A DNA stretch of 13,321 bases from Deltaproteobacteria bacterium (GCA_031257955.1 JAIRNQ010000315.1:1-13321); one strand, 5' to 3'; positions 1 to 7,043 are shown, counted from the first letter of the stretch. A program made the numbers and translations. The notes: generated by a model from the sequence alone, not told the origin.

Positions 1-1275
1 GATTCGGTTAAGGGCGCTCCCGGGCTTTACGAGGGCGGCCCGAGCGGCGGCGTGGACGACACCAACCTAGAACAGTACGTAAAACTAAACAACGCCGCCG
101 AGATCTCCGACGACGACCAGCACATAAAAAACTTAGTCGATCTGCTTTTCGCCGAAGCCTTCGACGGCCACGCCTCGGACATACACCTTGAGCCCAAGAG
201 AGACCATCTGCTGGTCCGGATGCGTTTCGACGGTATCCTCCACGACATGTACCGTCTGCCAGGGGTCATCCACTCGGCCATGATCTCCCGCATCAAAACC
301 ATTTCCCGACTGGACATAGCCGAGCGCCGCCGGCCCCAGGACGGGCGCATCAAGATCGAGCACAAGGGAAGGGAAGCGGAGATCCGCGTCTCTACCGTGC
401 CCGTGGCCTTTGGGGAAAAGGCGGTGCTTAGGATTTTGAATCCCGAGGCCTTGTTTCTGGATCTGGAATCCATGTTCTTCAATCCCAGCGACTACGAAAA
501 ATGGATCCAGTTCGCCTCAAATCCCCATGGCATCATTTTAGTTTCTGGACCTACCGGTAGCGGCAAAACGACCACCCTTTATTCAACTCTGCGGCAAATG
601 GCCACCTCCGAAGTAAACGTCACCACCATCGAAGATCCCATAGAAATGATTCACGAGCAGTTTAACCAAATCGCCGTCCAGCCCAAGGTCGGGATCACCT
701 TCGGGAGCATAATCAGAACCATTTTGAGGCAGGACCCGGACATAATAATGGTCGGCGAAATGCGCGACAAGGAAACCGCCGAAAACGCCGTGCAGGCGGC
801 CCTGACCGGCCACCTGGTCCTTTCGACCATCCACACCAACGACGCCCCCTCGGCGGTGACCAGGATGGTCGAGCTGGGCATGGAGCCTTTTTTGGTTAGT
901 TCCACCGTCATCGGCATCATGGCCCAGCGTTTGGTCAGGCGGATCTGCCCCTACTGCTGCGACGATTACGTGATGACCGAGAAAATGGCCCTAGACTTGG
1001 GCTTTATCACCCAGGGCGATCTAAACCTTAAATACGGCCGGGGCTGCGACGAGTGCCGCAACACGGGTTATCTGGGCCGGATGGCCACGGTCGAGGTCCT
1101 ACCCTTCTCCCATGGCCTTCGGGCGCTAATCTTGGAAGGGAACCAAAACGCCCAGGATCTAAAAAACCTGGCCCGGGCCGAGGGCATGACCACCCTTCGG
1201 GAAAACGCCCTCGATTTGATGCTGGCCGGCAAGACCACCATCCAGGAAGTCCTACGGGTTACGGCCGCCGACTGA
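1..1275 (+). CDS. Type II secretion / type IV pilus assembly ATPase (GspE/PilB family), 5' truncated by window
   Basis: The reading frame is open from base 1, so the first 424 visible residues are the C-terminal part of a larger protein. The N-terminal domain lies outside the window and the GTG at 52 need not be a start. Family hallmarks are in the right order. There is a 'HASDIHLEP' N2-domain motif near 169-195, Walker A GPTGSGKT (547-570), and an Asp-box/Walker B region around DPDIIMVGEMRD (733-768). The His box TGHLVLSTIHTND follows (805-843). Two CxxC pairs (Cys codons 946/955 and 1045/1054) form the zinc-binding tetracysteine element of GspE/PilB proteins. Such ATPases are cytoplasmic hexamers that drive pseudopilus or pilus assembly at the inner membrane. 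GspE and PilB cannot be told apart here because the neighbouring gsp/pil genes are not in view. The next gene, recN, is functionally unrelated. Confidence 0.93.
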   Translation, partial: DSVKGAPGLYEGGPSGGVDDTNLEQYVKLNNAAEISDDDQHIKNLVDLLFAEAFDGHASDIHLEPKRDHLLVRMRFDGILHDMYRLPGVIHSAMISRIKTISRLDIAERRRPQDGRIKIEHKGREAEIRVSTVPVAFGEKAVLRILNPEALFLDLESMFFNPSDYEKWIQFASNPHGIILVSGPTGSGKTTTLYSTLRQMATSEVNVTTIEDPIEMIHEQFNQIAVQPKVGITFGSIIRTILRQDPDIIMVGEMRDKETAENAVQAALTGHLVLSTIHTNDAPSAVTRMVELGMEPFLVSSTVIGIMAQRLVRRICPYCCDDYVMTEKMALDLGFITQGDLNLKYGRGCDECRNTGYLGRMATVEVLPFSHGLRALILEGNQNAQDLKNLARAEGMTTLRENALDLMLAGKTTIQEVLRVTAAD

Positions 1276-1290
1276 GCCGACGCCCCAAAA

Positions 1291-1309
1291 GCCCCGGCCA
1301 AGCCGGGGC
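1291..1309. other. GC-rich hairpin between the secretion ATPase gene and recN
   Basis: GCCCCGGC and GCCGGGGC form a perfect 8-bp stem with a 3-nt loop, starting 16 nt after the ATPase stop codon. There is no T-run downstream on the plus strand. An A4 run lies directly upstream, which gives a short U-run on the minus strand only. It may be a transcript-end or processing hairpin, but it is not a canonical intrinsic terminator. The remainder of 1276-1409 is GC-rich with repeated CGGGGCCCG words and shows no clear promoter. Confidence 0.4.
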
Positions 1310-1409
1310 CCGGGCCAAGTCGGGGCCCGTGCCGGGCTGGGAACCCGGTCGGGGCCGAATCGGGAAATAATCCCCACCCCCAATCGTCCTTAGTGAAGAG
1401 TGGCATCGG

Positions 1410-3197
1410 ATGCTGGCGGAATTGAAAGTCTCTAACTTGGCCTTGATTCGAAATTTGACCCTGTCCTTCGGGCCGGGGGCCAACATACTGACCGGGGAGA
1501 CCGGGGCCGGGAAAAGCATCCTGGCCGGGGCCCTGGGGCTGGTTCGGGGGGCCAAGGCCTCCGCCGATTTGGTCCGGGCCGGGGCGGAGGAAGCCAGGGT
1601 TCAGGCCCTCTTCCAGCTGGAGAGGCCCGAGGATTTCGCCCCTATCCTGACCGAGATGGGCCTCGAGCCCACCGACGAGATTATCGTCCAACGGGTCATC
1701 GGGGCCAACGGCCGCTCCAAGATATATTTAAACGGCTCATTCGTGCCCCTAAACAAACTGGCCGCCCTGGGCGAAGAACTCTTGGCCGTGTCCGGCCAGC
1801 ACGATCAGCAAAGCCTAGTCAGGGAAGCCCGTCAGCTGGACTTTCTGGACGCCTTCGGCGATCACCGGGAGCTATTGGCCAGGATGGGCCAAGCCCACCG
1901 GGAACGCGAGGCCCTGGGGTCCAAGATAGCCGCCCTGGAAGACGAACTCAGGATGGGGGACGAGCGCCGGGAGCTTTTGGAATACCAACTTAAAGAAATC
2001 GAAAAGGTCGCGCCCAAGGTCGGCGAGGACCAGGAGCTCATCGACATTAAGTCCACGGCCAAATCGGCCGGCAAGCTTACCAAAATCTTGGCCGAAGCCA
2101 TGGAACTCTTCAGCGGGCCCAGGGGCGGCGGGCTCTCGGCCCAGTTGGATCGCCTGGAGGCCATAACCGGTCGGGCCGCCGGCCTGGACGAGCGGGTGAC
2201 CCCCTTGGCCGAGGCGGTCAGCGAGGCCTCCTCGCTCCTGGCCGACGTCTCCGACGGAATCTACAAGCTCGGTAAGGATCTGGGCCCGGGGCCGGAGGAG
2301 CTGGGCGAGGTGGAAGAGCGCCTTAGCCTTCTGGCCAAGCTCAAGCGCAAGTATGGGCCCAGCCTGGAAGAGGTCATCGAAAAAGGCCAAGCCAACAAAA
2401 ACCTCTTGGCCCGGCTGGACTCGGCGGCCTTTGAGCTTAACAAACTCTCCAAGGAAATGGCCCTTTCGGTCGAAAAGGCCCGCCAGGCAGCCCTGGCCCT
2501 CAGGGCGGCCCGGGAAAAGGCCGCGACGGCCTTGGCCAAAAACTTGACCGCCACCCTCAAGGTGCTGGGCTTTCCCAAGCTCACGATGAAAATCCAGCTC
2601 TCGCCCCTGGAAGGGGAAAAAGCCCCAGACGGGTCCCAAAACGGCGCCCCGGGCAAGGCCAAAGGCCATAAGCCGGGCCAAAACGCGGGCCGCGATCCCG
2701 AGTTCGATCCCGAGCGCGATCCCGGTTTGGCGGCCGGGGCCAAGGGGGCCGACGCCGTCTCGTTTCTCTTTTGTCCCAACCCCGGCGAGGGCCTCAAGCC
2801 CCTCTCCCGGATCGCCTCCGGCGGCGAACTCTCCAGGATGATGATGGCCCTCAAGATCGCCCAGGAACCGCGCTCCGACCAAAGCCTGGTCTTCGACGAA
2901 ATCGACAGCGGCCTCTCCGGCCAGACGGCCGAGGCCGTGGCCCTGAAGATGTCCGAGCTGGCCACCCGCCAGCAGGTTTTAGTCATTACCCACTTGCCCC
3001 AGATGGCCTCCCTGCCGGGCCGACATTTTTTGGTGGCCAAAAGCCCGGACCAAAGCGGCGACCGGACCGAGACCTCCATAACCGAACTGGATCGGGACCT
3101 GCGGGAACTGGAGCTGGCCCGTATGCTAGACGGGGCCCGGCCCTCTCCCGAGGCCATGGCCCTCTCCCGGCGCCTTCTGGACCACGGCGCCAAGTAA
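1410..3197 (+). CDS. recN: DNA repair protein RecN (SMC-like ATPase)
   Basis: This 595-residue cytoplasmic ATPase belongs to the SMC-like RecN family, which acts in double-strand-break repair with RecA. The N-terminal lobe begins MLAELKVSNLALI and has Walker A GETGAGKS at residues 29-36. A central coiled-coil region rich in Leu/Glu/Lys spans roughly 150-380. The ABC signature IASGGELS is at 468-475, Walker B LVFDEIDSG at 493-501, and the switch region VITHLPQMA follows. The length slightly exceeds the usual 550-560 residues because of an insertion of about 40 residues (about 404-446). The insert is rich in Gly, Pro, Lys and Asp and contains three successive 4-residue DPxx units at 429-440. 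It lies just before the SFLFCPNPGE segment of the C-terminal ATPase lobe. The ribosome-binding site before ATG 1410 is weak, but the start fits the family N-terminus exactly. Confidence 0.97.
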   Translation: MLAELKVSNLALIRNLTLSFGPGANILTGETGAGKSILAGALGLVRGAKASADLVRAGAEEARVQALFQLERPEDFAPILTEMGLEPTDEIIVQRVIGANGRSKIYLNGSFVPLNKLAALGEELLAVSGQHDQQSLVREARQLDFLDAFGDHRELLARMGQAHREREALGSKIAALEDELRMGDERRELLEYQLKEIEKVAPKVGEDQELIDIKSTAKSAGKLTKILAEAMELFSGPRGGGLSAQLDRLEAITGRAAGLDERVTPLAEAVSEASSLLADVSDGIYKLGKDLGPGPEELGEVEERLSLLAKLKRKYGPSLEEVIEKGQANKNLLARLDSAAFELNKLSKEMALSVEKARQAALALRAAREKAATALAKNLTATLKVLGFPKLTMKIQLSPLEGEKAPDGSQNGAPGKAKGHKPGQNAGRDPEFDPERDPGLAAGAKGADAVSFLFCPNPGEGLKPLSRIASGGELSRMMMALKIAQEPRSDQSLVFDEIDSGLSGQTAEAVALKMSELATRQQVLVITHLPQMASLPGRHFLVAKSPDQSGDRTETSITELDRDLRELELARMLDGARPSPEAMALSRRLLDHGAK

Positions 3198-3323
3198 AGG
3201 CCGTCCCTATCGGCCGCCCTTATCGGTTGCCCTTGGGCCCCCAAAGGGCCCCAGCCGCTTATCGAAAGATCCGCCCTATGCCAAACCCGCTAACCTTCCC
3301 CCACCCGCCCCGGCCGTTACTTC

Positions 3324-3337
3324 GCGGCCGCGGCCGC
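3324..3337. repeat. 14-bp perfect palindrome in the recN-MFS gap
   Basis: GCGGCCGCGGCCGC is its own reverse complement. It lies in the 339-bp gap after recN (3198-3536), which contains no convincing gene. The gap is GC-rich and dense in GGCC words. In this genome such words are also very common in coding DNA, so the palindrome may have no specific function. Confidence 0.5.
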
Positions 3338-3428
3338 TGTCGTTGCGGCCGATTAACCCGAATTACCGCCTAAAGGCCCAGCCGGACTTTTGGCCGACCA
3401 AATCGGCCACCGGGCTTGGCCGACAGGT

Positions 3429-3453
3429 TTGGCCAATTGGGTTGGCCAATTGG
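3429..3453. repeat. Tandem 12-bp repeat of nested palindromes (TTGGCCAATTGG x2)
   Basis: TTGGCCAATTGG occurs at 3429-3440 and again at 3442-3453, a 13-bp period. Each unit holds two overlapping 8-bp palindromes, TTGGCCAA and CCAATTGG. The two copies could pair with each other as a hairpin or serve as a paired operator. They lie about 85 bp upstream of the chosen MFS start. No sigma70-like promoter is evident next to them. Confidence 0.5.
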
Positions 3454-3523
3454 TTTGGCTTGGAAGGCGGGGACCAAAGCGCCCTGTCGGTACCCTCCAT
3501 CTTTTCCCCACCACAAAAAAACC

Positions 3524-3528
3524 AAGGA
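3524..3528 (+). promoter_or_regulatory. Ribosome-binding site that sets the MFS start
   Basis: AAGGA is followed by an 8-nt spacer and an in-frame GTG at 3537. The same frame can be extended upstream to an ATG at 3390. However, those extra 49 residues are Trp/Gly/Pro-rich, derive from the palindromic spacer DNA and have no ribosome-binding site. The downstream start is therefore preferred. Confidence 0.7.
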
Positions 3529-3536
3529 TCGTTCCC

Positions 3537-4685
3537 GTGGTCGATTTTAACGAGCTAAGGAAAAGGCCCATATACATATACCTGATGGTTCTCACCTTTG
3601 GCCAGGCGGCGGCTTTTCTGGGTTGGAACGCCCTGTACACCAACTTTGCCGTGGAGGTGGCCCATCTGACCGGGCAGCAAAACGGCATCATCCAGTCCGT
3701 TCGGGAGTTGCCGGGGCTCATATCCATAGGCGTGGTGGCCCTCCTGCTGCTGGTCAGCGAAAACGTCCTCTGTTCCCTAGCCGTTTTGGTCTGCGGCCTC
3801 GGGGTGGCCATCACCGGCTGGTTCCCTACCTTCTGGGGCCAGCTAATCTGGACCTTCACCCTCTCGCTGGGCTTCCATTACTTCGAGGCCATAAACCAGA
3901 GCCTGAGCCTCCAGTACTTCACCCTGGAGGAGACCCCGGTGGTCCTAAGCCGCCTCCGGGCGGTCACGGCCATGGGCAGTTTCTCCATGGGCCTGGTCAT
4001 CGTCTTTCTGGCCGGCCGGCTCGACTACAAGGTTCTCTTCGGCTTGGCCGGGGCGGTGGCCATTGCCGTCGGCCTCTGGTCGTTCTTTCGCCGGCCGGAT
4101 CGGACGGGACTGCCTATCCAGCGACGCGGGGTGGTCATGAGACGCCGCTACTGGCTCTTCTACGTTCTTACCATTCTCTCTGGTGCCAGACGACAAATAT
4201 TTAACGTCTTTGCGATTTTCTTACTGGTTGAGTACTTTAAATTCACCCTCTTCCAGATGAGCCTCTTGCTCCTACTGAACAATCTTATCAACTGGATCTT
4301 AAACCCCTATATTGGCCTGGCCATAAACGCCGTCGGTGAGCGCAAGCTTTTAACTGTCAAGTACTTCTCCGTATTGCTCCTCTGCATGGCCTATACCGTT
4401 TGCGATAGCGCCGCCCTGGCCGCCGTTCTCTACGTGGTGGACCAAATATCCTTCTGTTTCACCGTCTCCATCCGAACCTACTTCCAGAAGGTGGCCGATC
4501 CCAAGGACATCGCCCCCAGCATGGCCTTGGGGGTCACGGTCAACCATATCGTGGCCGTAATCGTCCCCTTCGTCGGCGGTGTGCTCTGGATGCTGGACCG
4601 ACGCATCCCCTTTTACATGGGGGCGGTCTTCGCCCTGGCCTCCCTCATCATGACCCGCTTCATCAAAATCGGCCCCCGGCCCTAA
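3537..4685 (+). CDS. Major facilitator superfamily-type membrane transporter
   Basis: The 382-residue inner-membrane protein has about 11-12 hydrophobic segments spread over residues 12-375. Short basic loops separate them, including a central basic loop (about 184-205, FRRPDRT...RRGVVMRRR) that divides two six-helix halves as in the MFS fold. A motif resembling the MFS cytoplasmic loop signature (GLAINAVGERK, 260-270) occurs in the second half. The start is GTG 3537, behind a well-spaced AAGGA. The substrate cannot be inferred, since no diagnostic motif or neighbouring pathway is present. The gene stands alone between spacer regions and is followed by the promoter of the carbonic anhydrase. 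Family assignment is moderately secure; function is unknown. Confidence 0.8.
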   Translation: MVDFNELRKRPIYIYLMVLTFGQAAAFLGWNALYTNFAVEVAHLTGQQNGIIQSVRELPGLISIGVVALLLLVSENVLCSLAVLVCGLGVAITGWFPTFWGQLIWTFTLSLGFHYFEAINQSLSLQYFTLEETPVVLSRLRAVTAMGSFSMGLVIVFLAGRLDYKVLFGLAGAVAIAVGLWSFFRRPDRTGLPIQRRGVVMRRRYWLFYVLTILSGARRQIFNVFAIFLLVEYFKFTLFQMSLLLLLNNLINWILNPYIGLAINAVGERKLLTVKYFSVLLLCMAYTVCDSAALAAVLYVVDQISFCFTVSIRTYFQKVADPKDIAPSMALGVTVNHIVAVIVPFVGGVLWMLDRRIPFYMGAVFALASLIMTRFIKIGPRP

Positions 4686-4706
4686 CGGGCCAGGATACGG
4701 ACAAGT

Positions 4707-4729
4707 CCCGGATCCGGGGCACAACTTTT
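4707..4729 (+). terminator. Weak candidate terminator after the MFS gene
   Basis: A 12-bp palindrome, CCCGGATCCGGG (4707-4718), lies 21 nt after the MFS stop. A short T4 tract begins 7 nt further on. The offset and brevity of the T-run make this a poor intrinsic terminator. A second small hairpin (ACCC-AAAT-GGGT, about 4757-4768) followed by an AT-rich stretch is an alternative transcript end. Confidence 0.25.
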
Positions 4730-4798
4730 ACCAAATTTTGCTTCTTAACCTTAAAAACCCAAATGGGTCTATTTTAATATTTTGACTCCCTCCCGCGG

Positions 4799-4828
4799 TT
4801 GACATAAACCGGGGCGGTTGGGTACAAT
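4799..4828 (+). promoter_or_regulatory. Near-consensus sigma70 promoter for the carbonic anhydrase leader
   Basis: TTGACA (4799-4804) and TACAAT (4823-4828) are separated by 18 bp. The -35 box is perfect and the -10 box matches 5 of 6 consensus bases. An AT-rich stretch sits just upstream (about 4768-4786). Transcription would start near 4835, giving a 5' leader of about 356 nt before the carbonic anhydrase start codon. This is the best promoter match in the window. Confidence 0.8.
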
Positions 4829-4834
4829 CATGGC

Positions 4835-5190
4835 AATACGGGGGCAAGACGACCCCTTTGGTCCCGCCTTTGTTTCGGTGGTGGTATTTGGTTTAAGTGG
4901 GAATTTGGGTTTAGACTATTTCAGACGCGATAGTCGGCGGTGGTATTTGGTTTAAGTGGGAATTTGGGTTTAGACTATTTCAGACGCGATAGTCGGTGGT
5001 TGTATTTGGTTTAAGTGGAAGTTTGGTTTTTGACTAATTCAAACGCGATAGTTCGACTTTACGCGGATTCGCGGATACGGTAAATCATCCAGGTTGATTA
5101 ACCAACGTTTAAACGGAGGCCCTGGGAGGCAAGAAAGCCCAACGGCCCGGCTATTGTGCCCAGGACCATGACGTTTGGAGACATTAAGTT
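4835..5190 (+). promoter_or_regulatory. Long structured 5' leader of the carbonic anhydrase mRNA (inferred)
   Basis: From the predicted start near 4835 to the ATG at 5191 there is no credible protein gene. The stretch contains three 59-bp tandem repeats (4876-5052) and then several potential hairpins. GGTT-GATT-AACC sits near 5093-5104. CCTGGG (5121-5126) pairs with CCCAGG (5159-5164) around a smaller AGCC/GGCT stem. A GGAG ribosome-binding site at 5177-5180 lies 10 nt before the start codon. No known riboswitch consensus was recognised. A cis-regulatory RNA role is inferred from the leader length, the repeats and the hairpins. Confidence 0.5.
4876..5052 (+). repeat. Three tandem 59-bp repeats in the leader
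   Basis: The copies span 4876-4934, 4935-4993 and 4994-5052. Copies 1 and 2 differ at one position; copy 3 differs from copy 1 at about seven. In copies 1 and 2, GACTAT and ATAGTC form a 6-bp hairpin around the loop TTCAGACGCG. Copy 3 keeps a shorter stem with a G-T wobble and the loop core ACGCG. Each copy begins with closely spaced GG pairs followed by a G/T-rich, C-poor stretch. The 59-bp unit is not a multiple of three, which argues against a coding repeat. The copies are directly abutting with no spacers. Confidence 0.95.
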
Positions 5191-6321
5191 ATGAAAGCCC
5201 TCAAGACGAGCGACATTTTCAAATTTTTGGCATATTCCTTCCTCAATAACTTTTTTTTGGCCAGTAAATTGGCCGCTTTTGGCGCCCTGATGGTTACCGT
5301 TTCCCTGGCCGCCTTGGGTCTCGCGGCCACCCCGGCCCTGGCCGACGATGGGGGACACGGCCCGGTTAACCCCAATTCCATCGATTCAACCCTTAAGGCT
5401 CTCACCGAAGGAAACGCCCGTTTCGTGGCCGGCCAGGCCAGCCACCCCAACCAGACCCTGGAACGCGTAAGCGATCTGGCCGATCACGGACAAACGCCCA
5501 TGGCCGCCGTGCTGGCCTGTTCCGACTCCCGGGTGCCCGTGGAGGAATTGTTCGACCTTGGCTTTGGGGATCTTTTCGTGATCAGGGCGGCCGGCGCCGT
5601 CCCTGGGGTAGACCAAATCGGCTCCTTGGAATACGCCGTGGCCCATCTGGGCGTCCCAGTCGTTTTGGTCCTTAGCCATACCAGCTGCGGGGCCGTCTCG
5701 GCCGCCGTGACCGGGGCCAATGAACCGGGGGCCTTGGGCGAGCTTCTGAAAAAACTTAGCCCGGCGGCCGCGGCCGTCGAAAAACTCGACCAGGCCCAAC
5801 GCCTCCAGTCGGCCGTGGAGCTCTCGGCCATAATCTTTAGGGAGCAGCTGCCCCTGGTGAGCCCGGTTCTGGGCCAGGCCCTCAAATCCGGCCAAATTGC
5901 CATCGTCAGCGGCGTCTACGACATCGCCACCGGCGAAGTCAAACTGGATCTCCCCAAACCCCCAGCCTCGTCCGGTCCCGCCCCCGCGGCCGGGAGCGAC
6001 CACGGGGATGAACCCGGGCCCACCGACGATTCGGGCGTGGACCCCTCGGTCCCAAGGACCCTACCGGCCCCGGCGCCCGACTTTGGCCCGTCAGCGCCGG
6101 CCCCAGAAGCCGCCGCTTCGGAACCGGCGGCCGAATCTCAGGCCGCGCCCGCGACCGAGCCCGATCTGGACTACCAGCCGGCCGCCGAGGCCCAGACCTC
6201 GACCGAGCCCGATCTGGACTATCAACCGGCCGCCGAGACCCAGACCTCGACCGAGCCAGATCTGGACTATCAACCGGCCGCCGAGGCCCAGACCTCGGCG
6301 ACCCCGCCGGCTGGCTATTGA
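5191..6321 (+). CDS. Exported beta-class carbonic anhydrase with repetitive C-terminal tail
   Basis: This zinc enzyme interconverts CO2 and bicarbonate. The catalytic domain (about residues 63-254) has the beta-class signature: Cys110, with the Asp112-Arg114 dyad in ACSDSRVP, then His163 and Cys166 in HTSCGAV. All three zinc ligands are therefore present. The first 51 residues are an unusually long signal-peptide-like segment ending ATPALA before Asp-Asp, so the mature enzyme should be periplasmic. Met34 is an alternative start but would lack a basic n-region. The domain ends with the family-typical GVYDIATGEV. A tail of about 120 Pro/Ala-rich residues follows, which includes three copies of a 16-residue acidic repeat (322-369). 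A GGAG site 10 nt upstream supports ATG 5191. The gene has its own strong promoter and a long repeat-bearing leader. The tail is not needed for catalysis in the family; a tether or wall-association role is only a guess. Confidence 0.93.
   Translation: MKALKTSDIFKFLAYSFLNNFFLASKLAAFGALMVTVSLAALGLAATPALADDGGHGPVNPNSIDSTLKALTEGNARFVAGQASHPNQTLERVSDLADHGQTPMAAVLACSDSRVPVEELFDLGFGDLFVIRAAGAVPGVDQIGSLEYAVAHLGVPVVLVLSHTSCGAVSAAVTGANEPGALGELLKKLSPAAAAVEKLDQAQRLQSAVELSAIIFREQLPLVSPVLGQALKSGQIAIVSGVYDIATGEVKLDLPKPPASSGPAPAAGSDHGDEPGPTDDSGVDPSVPRTLPAPAPDFGPSAPAPEAAASEPAAESQAAPATEPDLDYQPAAEAQTSTEPDLDYQPAAETQTSTEPDLDYQPAAEAQTSATPPAGY
6154..6297 (+). repeat. Three in-frame 48-bp repeats encoding TEPDLDYQPAAEAQTS
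   Basis: The units at 6154-6201, 6202-6249 and 6250-6297 encode the same 16 residues with one Ala-to-Thr change, in the second copy. The DNA differs mainly at synonymous positions (TAC/TAT, CAG/CAA, CCC/CCA). Such near identity suggests recent duplication by slippage or unequal recombination. The array lies at the extreme C-terminus of the exported carbonic anhydrase. Confidence 0.97.
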
Positions 6322-6413
6322 GTTCGGCCATTCCGTAAGCCGAAAAGCGCCCGGTTAACTCGGGGCCCCGTCCGGGGTCCCTTAGCCATAACGAAAGCGA
6401 GAGGAACCCCGCC

Positions 6414-7043
6414 ATGCCCCTTTTACGCCCAAAGATGGCCCCGATATTTATCTTGGCCATGGCCTTGTCCATCGCCTTTTCCTTGGCCTGGCCGGGCCCG
6501 GCCGCGGCGCAGCGGGTCACCCAGACCATGACCGCCCTGGCCAGGGCCCAGGACTCCCACGGCTTGGGCGACAACCTGACGGCCCTAAATTCCATCCGGG
6601 AGGCCGAGGAGGCCCTTTGGAACTCCTCTCCCTTAGGCATCCGCTACGTGAGCTTCGTAAACGAGCAGCCCGAAAAGTTCGGCTTTTATACCCCCAAGGT
6701 GGGCGAAGACTTTACCGAGGATGAGCCTTTAATTCTCTACTGCGAACCCATCGGCTACACCCAGCCCAAAGGGGCAGACGGTACCTACAATATCTCCATC
6801 GTGCCCTCCATACACGTGGTGGACGCCCAGGGTAACGTCTTTGGCGGGGAGCCCCGGCCGCCGGTGACCATGTCCGGACACCGCTCTTTCGTAACCGAGT
6901 ATATGCTCTCTTGCACCATCAGCATCAGGGGCCTCCCGCCGGGGACCTACACCCTCAAGCTGACCCTGACCGACCAGAACGATCCCACCAAATCGGTGGA
7001 GGTCGAAAAGCCCTTCAACTGGCAGCCGGCCGACGCCAGCTAA
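6414..7043 (+). CDS. Secreted protein of unknown function
   Basis: This 209-residue protein has a clear signal peptide: basic Arg5/Lys7, hydrophobic 8-26, and a likely cleavage after the Ala30-Ala32 run before Gln33. The mature part has an N-terminal Ala/Gln-rich helical segment (about 35-72). A region of alternating hydrophobic strands follows (about 75-203), with motifs EKFGFYTPKVGEDF, EPLILYCEPIGY and LPPGTYTLKLTLTD. These read like an immunoglobulin-like or C2-like beta-sandwich. Two cysteines (110, 167) could form a disulphide. An AGGA site 8 nt before ATG 6414 supports the start. The gene follows the carbonic anhydrase by 92 bp and ends before a strong terminator, so the two may share a transcript and an extracytoplasmic context. 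I do not recognise a named family. Confidence 0.85.
   Translation: MPLLRPKMAPIFILAMALSIAFSLAWPGPAAAQRVTQTMTALARAQDSHGLGDNLTALNSIREAEEALWNSSPLGIRYVSFVNEQPEKFGFYTPKVGEDFTEDEPLILYCEPIGYTQPKGADGTYNISIVPSIHVVDAQGNVFGGEPRPPVTMSGHRSFVTEYMLSCTISIRGLPPGTYTLKLTLTDQNDPTKSVEVEKPFNWQPADAS

Noticed and set aside
1872..3244. Long open frames on the minus strand opposite recN (up to about 336 codons).
   Set aside because: They are antisense to a clear RecN gene, rich in Gly/Arg/Pro/Ser, without recognisable domains. Long spurious frames are expected in GC-rich DNA.
3390..3536. N-terminal extension of the MFS protein from ATG 3390.
   Set aside because: The 49 residues come from palindromic spacer DNA, have odd Trp/Gly/Pro composition and no ribosome-binding site. 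AAGGA-N8-GTG at 3537 is a far better start.
4878..4955. A 25-codon leader peptide starting at GTG 4878 within the repeats.
   Set aside because: It has no ribosome-binding site, and the 59-bp period shifts the frame in each repeat. It cannot be supported as a real peptide.
4876..5052. CRISPR array.
   Set aside because: The three 59-bp units abut without unique spacers, the unit is longer than typical CRISPR repeats, and no cas genes are present.
5060..5180. Known riboswitch (c-di-GMP GEMM-like or other class) before the carbonic anhydrase.
   Set aside because: Short words such as GCAAGAAAGCC look vaguely similar, but the full conserved core and paired elements of known classes could not be assembled. 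It is left as an unnamed structured leader.
5939..6640. Minus-strand frame with Arg/Ser/Pro repeats opposite the carbonic anhydrase tail.
   Set aside because: Its repeats are simply the complement of the 48-bp coding repeat, and it lacks any start context or domain.
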